Shown piece after piece: positions 1 through 4,818 of a DNA stretch of 5,176 nt. Location of the stretch: positions 1 through 5,176 of the forward strand of contig JALSRF010000045.1 of NCBI GenBank assembly GCA_026984895.1, written 5' to 3'. Position numbers and translations under genes: made by a program. The notes beneath the pieces were generated by a model, which ran no database searches, was not told the origin of the DNA, and was given only the letters and a program-made list of their open reading frames with translations. This DNA is from Paracoccaceae bacterium (GTDB lineage Bacteria > Pseudomonadota > Alphaproteobacteria > Rhodobacterales > Rhodobacteraceae). Within the stretch, counting starts at the first letter, position 1, and every line of letters begins with the position of its first letter.

Positions 1-340
1 CAGCCATCTCGACCCCGGTGCCGCTGCCTGTCTGTCCGGGCCGCGCAGATGACGGACGGCTGAAGCATGTCGCGTGACCGCCCGAACCGGTCCCGGCTCT
101 GGCGCAGAGGCGAAGTCGCAAAGAGGGCGCCAGAGCGCCTTGCGCAGATACGCCCGTGCGCGCAGACGCCGGCGGCGCGCGTCCTGTCCGGGCTCTGGGG
201 CGGCACGCGACACGGCACCTGGCACGGCACTTGCACCGGGCCGGCCTGGCGAAAGCAACGGCCCCTGCCTCTTCTTCTGTCCTGAAATATCCCCGCCGGA
301 GAGGCACCGCGGCGCGGGCGCAGCCCGCGGCGCAAACCCC
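1..340. other. Region without a recognisable gene
   Basis: I see no supportable gene here. The plus-strand frames that stay open are low-complexity Arg/Ala/Gly/Pro translations of GC-rich DNA with no ribosome binding site or family resemblance. At the very left edge one plus frame ends with TGA at 61-63 and another with TGA at 75-77. Either could be the tail of a gene outside the window, and the inverted repeat at 97-135 would suit its terminator, but 20-24 codons are too few to judge. On the minus strand, the reading frame of the transposase relic runs on without a stop through this whole stretch. That looks like loss of the original stop codon rather than real coding. Confidence 0.6.
97..135. 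repeat. Nested inverted repeat, possible terminator or operator
   Basis: CTCTGGCGC at 97-105 and GCGCCAGAG at 127-135 are perfect 9-bp inverted arms separated by 21 bases. The gap contains a second small hairpin, GCGA-ag-TCGC, at 110-119. The right arm can instead fold locally (124-130 with 135-141, loop CAGA), so two exclusive structures exist. No T-run follows on either strand, so it is not a classical intrinsic terminator. It could serve a gene that ends left of the window, or it could be part of a decayed element. Confidence 0.4.
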
Positions 341-843
341 CGAATCATACGATCGCAACCAGATCCTGACAGAGGCGATTTGGACAGATGCGGGGTTGTT
401 GCCGTCGCGTGTGTCGCATCGGGTTGCAACCACGCGGCAACGTTTGGGCTTGTTGAAGGAACGCTCGATCCGGCTGCGCGCCTTGCAAGCCTCTCGGTCA
501 TGCGCACTGCGCGGATTGCGCTGCGGCATCGACGGGATCGCCGCCCGCACCCCCCGCTTTTCCGCCAACGCCCGGATGGCAGTGCCGTCATCGGCGCGAT
601 CCGCCGGCAGCCGGCAGCCCCGCGCCAGCGCGGCCAGCGTCCGCCCGGCCGCGTGCCCGTCATGGGCCTGGCCCTCGCGCGGTTTCAGCCGGATCGGGCA
701 GCCCAGGGCGCACCGGTACGCAGCCGCCAGAACATGCTGTTGAGCACCTGACGCTCGGCGCGCCGCTTCCCCCCGCGCACCCTGGCCGGCAACAGCGGCT
801 GGATCACCGAGCACGCGAAATCCGCCGGATCGAAACGTGCCGT
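341..843 (-). pseudogene. IS5-family transposase relic, internally deleted
   Basis: Read on the minus strand, this is a broken IS5-family (IS427-like) DDE transposase. The N-terminal part (about 843 down to 705) reads ARFDPADFACSVIQPLLP, then VLNSMFWRLRTGAPWA, the typical start of these proteins. It runs into a TGA at 685-687. In the next frame, with no stop from about 705 to 341, comes the C-terminal half: PIRLKPREGQAHDGHAAG, then PADRADDG (normally ADKAYD, with the second catalytic Asp), SRIERSFNKPKRCRVVATR (with the catalytic Glu), and VQIASVRIWLRSYDS. The middle, roughly 90-110 residues including the first catalytic Asp, is missing. The start codon is also lost: a good AGGAGG site is followed by ACG (841-843) where family members have ATG. 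Several conserved positions are mutated (Y to D, L to P). No transposition function is expected. Confidence 0.85.
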
Positions 844-880
844 CTTCACCTCCTGCTGTGCGCCGAAAGCGAATCGCAAT
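341..880 (-). mobile_element. IS5-family insertion sequence remnant, ends undefined
   Basis: The transposase relic marks an old insertion sequence. I could not find matching terminal inverted repeats or a target-site duplication, so the limits given are only those of the recognisable transposase plus its leader. Its left-hand neighbour is DNA without a gene, and on the right it stops about 20 bases short of the DUF6324-like gene, which appears undamaged. Confidence 0.5.
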
Positions 881-902
881 GCCTCAGCCAGGAATATCCA
901 CT

Positions 903-1109
903 TTATTTGTCCTCACCCTGGCGCCCTGCCATGGCTTCGGCGCGTTTGGCTGCAACCAGAATTTCCTCGGCGATTTCGCGGGCTTCGTCCGGCTCGAAAT
1001 CCATCGGCAGTTCGATCCCCGCGCCCTCGACGTAAATCCGCACCATTCCCAGCGTCGTGGGGCCGATCTGCAGATTCGTCTCTGCGTCGCTTTCCTTGTC
1101 GATGCCCAT
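903..1109 (-). CDS. Small DUF6324-like conserved hypothetical protein (68 aa)
   Basis: The predicted product is a 68-residue, acidic, soluble protein beginning MGIDKESDAETNLQIGPTT, followed by GMVRIYVEGAGIELPMDFEPDEAREIAEEILVAAKRA. The N-terminal half looks like a short beta-strand unit (VRIYVEGAGIELPMDF), and residues 39-60 look like an amphipathic helix. The pattern matches what I remember as DUF6324, a small family of Rhodobacterales and relatives with no known function. There is no signal peptide or membrane segment. I chose the ATG at 1107-1109 because GGAG lies 7 bases upstream and because homologues, as I recall, start with MGI. An in-frame upstream ATG at 1218-1220 would add 37 Arg/Pro-rich residues that look non-coding. 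The gene is transcribed alone, away from the tRNA-His gene, and ends with TAA just before the IS relic. Confidence 0.85.
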   Translation of the reverse strand: MGIDKESDAETNLQIGPTTLGMVRIYVEGAGIELPMDFEPDEAREIAEEILVAAKRAEAMAGRQGEDK

Positions 1110-1183
1110 TGTTCTTCTCCGGTCTGTGTGCGGCTTCGCTACCTCTTTGATCGGCGCGCAGCAAGGTTGTGCATGGCGCGGGG

Positions 1184-1196
1184 CGGGATTTTCCCG
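1184..1196. repeat. Short palindrome in the divergent intergenic region
   Basis: CGGGA-TTT-TCCCG is a perfect 5-bp stem with a 3-base centre, in the gap between the DUF6324-like gene and tRNA-His. It lies about 20 bases upstream of the proposed tRNA promoter -35 box. It could be a binding site, but it is short and the region is GC-rich, so chance is a fair explanation. Confidence 0.2.
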
Positions 1197-1214
1197 GCCG
1201 GGGCGGCTGCGCCC

Positions 1215-1243
1215 TTGCATTTGCGCCGGACGGGCGGTAAATC
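1215..1243 (+). promoter_or_regulatory. Likely sigma-70-type promoter of tRNA-His
   Basis: TTGCAT (1215-1220) and TAAATC (1238-1243) are separated by exactly 17 bases. The -10 box ends 10 bases before the mature tRNA 5' end at 1254, so transcription would start within a few bases of the tRNA. This fits the very short leaders usual for single tRNA genes. The hexamers are moderate matches, and the assignment rests mainly on spacing and position. Confidence 0.5.
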
Positions 1244-1253
1244 GCGCTGGCGT

Positions 1254-1330
1254 GCCGCCTTAGCTCAGTTGGTTAGAGCGCTGGATTGTGGATCCAGAGG
1301 TCCCCCGTTCAAACCGGGGAGGCGGTACCA
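1254..1330 (+). tRNA. tRNA-His (anticodon GTG)
   Basis: A complete cloverleaf is visible. The acceptor strand GCCGCCT (1254-1260) pairs with AGGCGGT (1320-1326). The D arm starts GCTC at 1263. The anticodon stem CTGGA/TCCAG encloses the loop TTGTGGA, with anticodon GTG at 1288-1290. The variable loop is AGGTC, and the T arm is CCCCG-TTCAAAC-CGGGG (1303-1319). The discriminator is A1327 and CCA is encoded (1328-1330). The anticodon reads His codons CAC/CAU. The base before G1 is T and the discriminator is A, so the usual bacterial His identity pair (G-1 with C73) is absent. The first acceptor pair is a G-T wobble. This is the known derived form in a large clade of alphaproteobacteria, whose HisRS recognises it. 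Confidence 0.97.
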
Positions 1331-1334
1331 TTCC

Positions 1335-1372
1335 CCGTCTGCCGTCTGCCCGTCTGCCGTCTGCCCGTCTCC
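1335..1372. repeat. 15-bp tandem repeat after tRNA-His
   Basis: CCGTCTGCCGTCTGC occurs at 1335-1349 and again at 1350-1364, followed by a partial third unit (CCGTCTCC). Each unit is itself built of two GTCTGC half-repeats. It lies immediately downstream of the tRNA CCA end, outside any gene, and looks like a replication-slippage product. Confidence 0.7.
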
Positions 1373-1386
1373 GGCGTTCAGGGCCT

Positions 1387-1439
1387 GTCGCCTGTCGCTG
1401 AAAGGCGGGCGCCGGCTTCGAGCGCCCCGGACAGGCGAC
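1387..1439. terminator. Hairpin between tRNA-His and the converging membrane-protein gene
   Basis: GTCGCCTGTC at 1387-1396 and GACAGGCGAC at 1430-1439 are perfect 10-bp inverted arms. Inside them, GGGCGC (1407-1412) and GCGCCC (1422-1427) form a second perfect stem around the loop CGGCTTCGA. It sits between two converging transcription units, where a bidirectional terminator would be useful. Neither side has a run of T, so if it terminates it is not of the standard intrinsic type. It may simply be a stabilising 3' hairpin. Confidence 0.45.
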
Positions 1440-1462
1440 GACGAAATGGCCGAGGGGTCTGA

Positions 1463-1927
1463 CTAGAAGCGAAACGCCGGAAACAGCGCCGAGGTCAGCG
1501 CCATCGCCGGGAGCACCACCACGCACAGCGTCGCCAGCATGTCGATCGCGATATTGCCACGGCGTCTGAGGCGCCCGAAGATGCCCGTGGCGATGTTGGT
1601 GGCGTAACGGTAGAGCAGGTAGTTTTCGAACGCCGCGAATATCTTGGTGATGGAGGCGACGCTCAAAAGGTAAAGCAGGTTTTCGCGCAGCGCTTCGCCG
1701 CGCCCGTCGAACAGTTCGGGGCGCGATTCCAGCGCCAGGGCGAGCAGGAAAACCGCAGCCATGAGCGCCCCCAGGCGGGCCGAGGCGCGCAGCACACTCG
1801 TGGGCGTGGCCCGGCGCATCAGCGGGTTGGTTTCGCGATACCCCGCGCGCAGGCACAGCCAGGTGGAATGCGTATCCAGCACCAGGCCGGCAACCATCAG
1901 CACGATCAGCAGGCCGGGGCCGGGCAT
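1463..1927 (-). CDS. Small multi-pass membrane protein (154 aa), unknown function
   Basis: I do not know a characterised homologue. The product is hydrophobic, with about four predicted membrane segments: residues 5-19, 52-66, 84-98 and 128-149. Between the first two lies LDTHSTWLCLRAGYRETNPLMR (residues 17-38). The Asp-Xxx-Xxx-Xxx-Thr followed by Glu-Xxx-Asn-Pro-Leu arrangement recalls DUF5658-type small membrane proteins, though I hold that loosely. Arg-rich stretches (RLRRRG, 119-124) suggest a cytoplasmic loop before the last segment. The ATG at 1925-1927 directly follows the stop codon of the upstream DUF6476-like gene (TGAATG, no gap). A GGAG lies about 9 bases upstream inside that gene, so the two are very likely co-transcribed and translationally coupled. 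The end faces tRNA-His. Confidence 0.75.
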   Translation of the reverse strand: MPGPGLLIVLMVAGLVLDTHSTWLCLRAGYRETNPLMRRATPTSVLRASARLGALMAAVFLLALALESRPELFDGRGEALRENLLYLLSVASITKIFAAFENYLLYRYATNIATGIFGRLRRRGNIAIDMLATLCVVVLPAMALTSALFPAFRF

Positions 1928-2254
1928 TCAGGGCCGCTCCGCCGGTGCGGCCGGGGCCACGGCAACGCGCTGGCGCAACCTGCCGCTGGCGGCATCGTAG
2001 ATCAGGATTTCGTTGTCCCGGGTCACCACGGCGACCCAGCCATCGCCTCTGGTGAAGGCCTGCAGCCGCGTGCCGGCGGGCAGCGTGATCGTCCGGGGCA
2101 GAACCAGCGGGGCGGGGGCGCGGTTGATCTGGATGACAACCGCCGAAACGATCGCTAGAAGTCCGATGATCATGGTGATCGTCAGCAGCGTGACCAGGCG
2201 CCGGAGCATGCGCAGGTTGCCAAGCTCGCCATCGGAAACCGGAGCTCTGCCCAT
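1928..2254 (-). CDS. DUF6476-like membrane-anchored protein (108 aa)
   Basis: The predicted product has a short cytoplasmic N-terminus with LGNLRMLRRLV, one strong membrane helix (about residues 20-42) and an outside domain. That domain reads LPRTITLPAGTRLQAFTRGDGWVAVVTRDNEILIYDAASGRLRQRV (52-97), which looks like beta strands of a small propeller-blade-like repeat. I recall this as DUF6476, common in Rhodobacterales beside the RluA/rpoH locus, with unknown function. The start is uncertain. The ATG at 2252-2254 gives a family-like length of about 108 residues but a poor ribosome site. An in-frame ATG at 2333-2335 has AGAGG 5 bases upstream and would add 27 residues rich in Asp/Ala/Gly, encoded by the 9-bp repeats and overlapping the synthase gene. 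I prefer the shorter form. The stop TGA abuts the ATG of the membrane-protein gene. Confidence 0.8.
   Translation of the reverse strand: MGRAPVSDGELGNLRMLRRLVTLLTITMIIGLLAIVSAVVIQINRAPAPLVLPRTITLPAGTRLQAFTRGDGWVAVVTRDNEILIYDAASGRLRQRVAVAPAAPAERP
2241..2244 (+). promoter_or_regulatory. Ribosome binding site supporting the upstream synthase start
   Basis: GGAG at 2241-2244 lies 8 bases before the ATG at 2253-2255. The alternative in-frame ATG at 2334 has no Shine-Dalgarno-like sequence in the 20 bases before it. This favours the longer synthase, whose start then overlaps the divergent DUF6476-like start at the CATG at 2252-2255. Confidence 0.45.
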
Positions 2255-3359
2255 GTCCGCGCCCAAATCCCCTGCGTCCCCTGCGCCCCCTGCGTCCCCT
2301 GCCTCCGGTGCTTGCGGTGCATCGTCTGCGCCCATGTCGGCCTCTGAACTGGTGGTCGTCATCGGGGACAATCCCCCGGGCCGCCTTGATAAGGCACTGG
2401 CGCGCGAGGTGCCAGAGGCCGCGGCGCTTTCGCGCGCGCGCATCGCCCGGCTGATCGAGGCGGGAGCGGTTCGCCGCGACGGCACGGTGGTGAGCGATCG
2501 CAGCGCCTCGGTGAGGGCGGGCGAAACCTATGCCATCCGCCTGCCCGATCCCGCCCCCAGCCATGCGGCCCCCGAGGACATCGCCCTGGACGTGGTCTGG
2601 GAGGACGCCGATCTGGCGGTGGTGGACAAGCCCGCCGGGATGGTGGTGCACCCGGCGCCGGGCTCGCCCTCGGGCACGCTGGTGAACGCGCTGCTGCACC
2701 GTTTCGGCCCCTCGCTTTCGGGGGTCGGCGGGGTCGCGCGCCCGGGGATCGTGCACCGGATCGACAAGGAAACCAGCGGGTTGCTGGTGGTGGCGAAATC
2801 CGATGCCGCGCATCACGGGCTGGCGGCCCAGTTCGAACGCCACAGCGTCGAGCGCGCCTACCTGGCGCTGGTCCATGGCGTGCCCGATGCGGCCGATGCG
2901 CGCCTGCGCTCGGTGAAAGGGGTCAGCTTCGAAACCGGAAACGTGATGAAGATCACCACCCGGCTGGACCGCCACAGGCACGACCGGCAGAAACAGGCGG
3001 TGACATTTTCGCGCGGCCGGCACGCGGTGACGCGCGCCCGGGTGCTGGAACGGTTCGGCGATCCGGGCGCGCTGGCGCTTGTCGAATGCCGGCTGGAGAC
3101 CGGGCGCACCCACCAGATCCGGGTGCATATGGCCCATGCCGGCCACGGGCTGGTTGGCGATTCGCTTTACGGCGGGCGGCGCCGGATCGGTGCCCGGGCA
3201 CTGGGCGCGGCGCAACGCGCGGCGGTCGGGGCTTTCGCGCGCCAGGCGCTGCATGCGGCGGTGCTGGGCTTTCGCCACCCGGTGAGCGGCGCGGCGCTGC
3301 GTTTCGAGGCGGCATTGCCCGCCGACATGGCCGGGTTGCTCGATGTGCTGCGCGCCTGA
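2253..3359 (+). CDS. RluA-family (RluD-like) 23S rRNA pseudouridine synthase
   Basis: This cytoplasmic enzyme isomerises uridine to pseudouridine in RNA, most likely in 23S rRNA as for RluD/RluC relatives, although the exact site cannot be read from sequence. From the ATG at 2253 it has 368 residues. Residues 1-27 are a Pro/Ala/Ser-rich tail. An S4 RNA-binding domain follows (about 44-95, GRLDKALAREVP to GAVRRDG). The catalytic domain has DKPAGMVVHPAPG (125-137), the signature HRIDKETSGLLVVAK (168-182) with catalytic Asp171, and GRTHQIRVHMAHAGHGLVGD (284-303). The family is usually about 320-350 residues. Starting at the second ATG (2334) gives 341 and removes only the low-complexity tail, so that start is also credible. 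The better ribosome site favours 2253. The gene diverges from the DUF6476-like gene and precedes rpoH, an arrangement I recall from Rhodobacterales. The stop codon lies inside a tandem repeat. Confidence 0.93.
   Translation: MSAPKSPASPAPPASPASGACGASSAPMSASELVVVIGDNPPGRLDKALAREVPEAAALSRARIARLIEAGAVRRDGTVVSDRSASVRAGETYAIRLPDPAPSHAAPEDIALDVVWEDADLAVVDKPAGMVVHPAPGSPSGTLVNALLHRFGPSLSGVGGVARPGIVHRIDKETSGLLVVAKSDAAHHGLAAQFERHSVERAYLALVHGVPDAADARLRSVKGVSFETGNVMKITTRLDRHRHDRQKQAVTFSRGRHAVTRARVLERFGDPGALALVECRLETGRTHQIRVHMAHAGHGLVGDSLYGGRRRIGARALGAAQRAAVGAFARQALHAAVLGFRHPVSGAALRFEAALPADMAGLLDVLRA
2271..2306. repeat. Four-copy 9-bp tandem repeat at the divergent gene starts
   Basis: Units CCTGCGTCC, CCTGCGCCC, CCTGCGTCC and CCTGCCTCC follow each other without gaps. 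Because 9 is a multiple of 3, the repeat stays in phase on both strands. It encodes Pro-Ala-Ser type triplets in the long form of the synthase and Asp/Gly-Ala-Gly triplets in the long form of the DUF6476-like protein. If both genes use their inner starts, the repeat is simply intergenic. Confidence 0.85.
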
Positions 3360-3423
3360 CGTGCTGCGCGCCTGACGTGCTGCCTGCCTGACGTGCTGCC
3401 TGCCTGACGTGCTGCGCGCCTGA
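3344..3423. repeat. Five-copy 16-bp tandem repeat over the synthase stop codon
   Basis: Five contiguous 16-bp units occur at 3344, 3360, 3376, 3392 and 3408. The first overlaps the last codons and stop of the synthase gene. The consensus is cGTGCTGCGCGCCTGA, with units 3 and 4 carrying GCCTGCCTGA instead. Each unit ends in TGA. Because 16 is not a multiple of 3, successive stops fall in all three frames (3357, 3373, 3389, 3405, 3421). The order A-A-B-B-A suggests more than one round of duplication from the gene's own 3' end. Confidence 0.92.
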
Positions 3424-3427
3424 TGCC

Positions 3428-3460
3428 CGGGCGCGGCCCGAAGCGGCGCGCGGGCGCCCG
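3428..3460 (+). terminator. GC-rich hairpin after the synthase gene
   Basis: CGGGCGC at 3428-3434 pairs perfectly with GCGCCCG at 3454-3460, leaving a 19-base GC-rich loop. The last ten bases (3451-3460) are also a palindrome of their own. It lies directly after the stop-codon repeat and before the rpoH leader, where termination would be expected. There is no T-run, so the terminator call is weak. Confidence 0.35.
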
Positions 3461-3575
3461 TATCGCGGGTTCATGCACAACACATCCGCACATCCGCGTG
3501 ACCTTCCGGGCGTTTTCTGGCAGGAAAGGAATGTGGCTTCATATGGAATTAGGAGATGTTTCCTATGCGGACATC

Positions 3576-3604
3576 TTGAAGCGGGCGGGACGACTGCCTA
3601 TCTT
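3576..3604 (+). promoter_or_regulatory. Promoter of rpoH, also resembling a sigma-32 site
   Basis: TTGAAG (3576-3581) and TATCTT (3599-3604) are 17 bases apart, the ideal spacing for a housekeeping promoter, and lie in an AT-richer island. With the preceding C the -35 reads CTTGAA, and the -10 region reads CCTATCTTA. Both also fit the heat-shock (RpoH) consensus of alphaproteobacteria (CTTGAC, then CTATNT). Transcription would start near 3611, leaving a leader of about 41 bases. Dual control by the housekeeping sigma factor and RpoH itself is an inference. Confidence 0.55.
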
Positions 3605-3612
3605 ATGTTAAG

Positions 3613-3637
3613 CCTCGAAACATTGGGGCGATTGAGG
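3613..3637 (+). promoter_or_regulatory. Leader hairpin just before the rpoH ribosome site
   Basis: CCTCGA (3613-3618) can pair with TTGAGG (3632-3637), including one G-U pair, around a 13-base loop. The stem ends 6 bases before the ribosome site AGGAG (3644-3648), which itself lies only 3 bases from the ATG. The stem is short and does not cover the ribosome site, so a regulatory role is speculative. Confidence 0.2.
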
Positions 3638-3651
3638 GGCAACAGGAGCAC

Positions 3652-4548
3652 ATGAGCAACTACACCAATCTGCCGGCGCCGTCGCCGGAACAGGGGCTGA
3701 ACCGTTATCTTCAGGAAATCCGCAAGTTTCCCATGCTGGAGCCGGAAGAGGAATACATGCTGGCCAAGCGCTGGGTGGACCACGAGGACAGTTCCGCCGC
3801 GCACAAGCTGGTGACAAGCCACCTGCGCCTGGCGGCCAAGATCGCCATGGGCTATCGCGGCTACGGCCTGCCCCAGGCCGAGGTGATCTCGGAAGCCAAC
3901 GTGGGCCTGATGCAGGCGGTGAAACGCTTCGACCCGGAAAAGGGCTTTCGCCTGGCGACCTATGCGATGTGGTGGATTCGCGCCAGCATTCAGGAATACA
4001 TCCTGCGCAGCTGGAGCCTGGTCAAACTGGGCACCACCAGCGCCCAGAAGAAACTGTTCTTCAACCTGCGCAAGGCCAAGGCCCGCATCGGCGCGCTGGA
4101 AGAAGGCGACCTGCGCCCCGAAAACGTCAGGAAGATCGCAAGCGATCTGGGCGTGAGCGAAAGCGAGGTCGTGTCGATGAACCGCCGCCTTTCGGGGGGC
4201 GATGCCTCGTTGAACGTGACCGTGGGCAGCGATGGCGAGGGCTCCACCCAGTGGCAGGACTGGCTGGAGGACGAAAGCGCCGACCAGGCCTCGGAATTCG
4301 AGGCCCGGGACGAGCTTGAAGCGCGCCGCGCGCTCCTGGTCGAGGCGATGGACGTGCTGAACGCGCGCGAACAGGACATCCTGCGCCAGCGCCGGCTGGA
4401 AGACCGGCCGGTGACGCTGGAAGCGCTGTCCGAGCAGTATGGCGTCAGCCGGGAGCGCATTCGCCAGATCGAAGTGCGCGCCTTCGAGAAGCTGCAAAAG
4501 CGGATGAAGGAACTTGCCGCCGAAAAGGGCATGCTGGAAACAGCGTGA
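3652..4548 (+). CDS. rpoH: RNA polymerase heat-shock sigma factor RpoH (sigma-32)
   Basis: The product binds core RNA polymerase in the cytoplasm and directs it to heat-shock promoters for chaperones and proteases. It has 298 residues, the usual length. Region 1.2 is near residues 13-45 (LNRYLQEIRKFPMLEPEEEYMLAKRW). Region 2 spans about 50-125, with GYGLPQAEVISEANVGLMQAVKRFDPEKGFRLATYAMWWIRASIQEYI, including the polymerase-binding and -10-reading part. The RpoH box, QKKLFFNLRK, at 132-141 separates sigma-32 from other sigma factors. Region 4.2 (254-283, VTLEALSEQYGVSRERIRQIEVRAFEKLQK) is the -35-reading helix-turn-helix. The sequence looks closer to Rhodobacter RpoHI than to RpoHII. The start is the ATG at 3652 with AGGAG 3 bases upstream, a rather tight spacing. 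The gene has its own promoter and ends TGA at 4546-4548. The C-terminal part (EKGMLETA) is intact. Confidence 0.97.
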   Translation: MSNYTNLPAPSPEQGLNRYLQEIRKFPMLEPEEEYMLAKRWVDHEDSSAAHKLVTSHLRLAAKIAMGYRGYGLPQAEVISEANVGLMQAVKRFDPEKGFRLATYAMWWIRASIQEYILRSWSLVKLGTTSAQKKLFFNLRKAKARIGALEEGDLRPENVRKIASDLGVSESEVVSMNRRLSGGDASLNVTVGSDGEGSTQWQDWLEDESADQASEFEARDELEARRALLVEAMDVLNAREQDILRQRRLEDRPVTLEALSEQYGVSRERIRQIEVRAFEKLQKRMKELAAEKGMLETA

Positions 4549-4611
4549 AAACCGGCTGACAACTGCCTGAAAACCGGACGGAAACCTGGCGCATCCCGGC
4601 TGGAAACCGGG
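4547..4611. repeat. Short GAAAACCGG direct repeats after rpoH
   Basis: GAAAACCGG occurs at 4547-4555, overlapping the rpoH stop codon, and at 4569-4577, with a relative, GGAAACCGGG, at 4602-4611. The last copy can pair locally with CCCGG (4595-4599) to make a 5-bp hairpin with a 7-base loop. These repeats look like decayed duplications of the gene's 3' end. Confidence 0.45.
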
Positions 4612-4635
4612 CGGCTCTGGCGCGCCCGGGCCGCC
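4610..4635 (+). terminator. Weak candidate terminator hairpin of rpoH
   Basis: GGCGGC (4610-4615) and GCCGCC (4630-4635) form a perfect 6-bp stem with a 14-base loop and are followed by TTCTG. This is the first reasonable stem after the rpoH stop codon, about 60 bases downstream. It lacks a real T-run and overlaps the arm of the alternative 4595-4611 hairpin, so the assignment is uncertain. Confidence 0.3.
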
Positions 4636-4769
4636 TTCTGATCGGCGCCACGCCCTGCGGGGGCATCGCCTTGAAATCGGGTCTTGAAATTGGGCAAGGG
4701 GGCTGCGGCTTGCCGACCGCCCCCCGGGCGGGGCCTGTCGCGTGCACGCGCCGGCCGGCGGCAGGGGCA

Positions 4770-4804
4770 GCGAGGGCGCCGGAAAAGCGAGGCGCCGGAA
4801 AAAA
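4770..4804. repeat. 17-bp direct repeat pair
   Basis: GCGAGGGCGCCGGAAAA (4770-4786) is followed at once by GCGAGGCGCCGGAAAAAA (4787-4804). The copies differ by one missing G and by extra As at the end. They lead directly into the GGCGGTGGC repeat cluster. Confidence 0.7.
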
Positions 4805-4818
4805 GGGCGGCAAAGCGC

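Noticed and set aside
74..751. Plus-strand frames of 195-225 codons over the left edge and the IS relic
   Set aside because: They are antisense to recognisable transposase segments and consist of Arg/Ala/Pro/Gly-rich sequence. They would require the relic's deleted transposase to be the wrong strand.
2364..2376. Small hairpin GGGGA-CAA-TCCCC inside the synthase gene
   Set aside because: It lies within well-conserved coding sequence (GDNPPGR) and is fully explained by codon choice.
1260..3278. A 672-codon minus-strand open frame across the tRNA, membrane protein, DUF6476-like and synthase genes
   Set aside because: It is antisense to the synthase and out of frame with the two minus-strand genes, it covers most of a tRNA, and it translates to low-complexity Arg/Pro/His/Gly sequence. 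It is a shadow of high GC content at third codon positions.
3473..3655. A 60-codon plus-strand frame across the rpoH leader whose stop overlaps the rpoH ATG (ATGA)
   Set aside because: The overlap looks like coupling, but there is no convincing ribosome site, the peptide resembles nothing I know, and the rpoH promoter lies inside it. I consider it chance.
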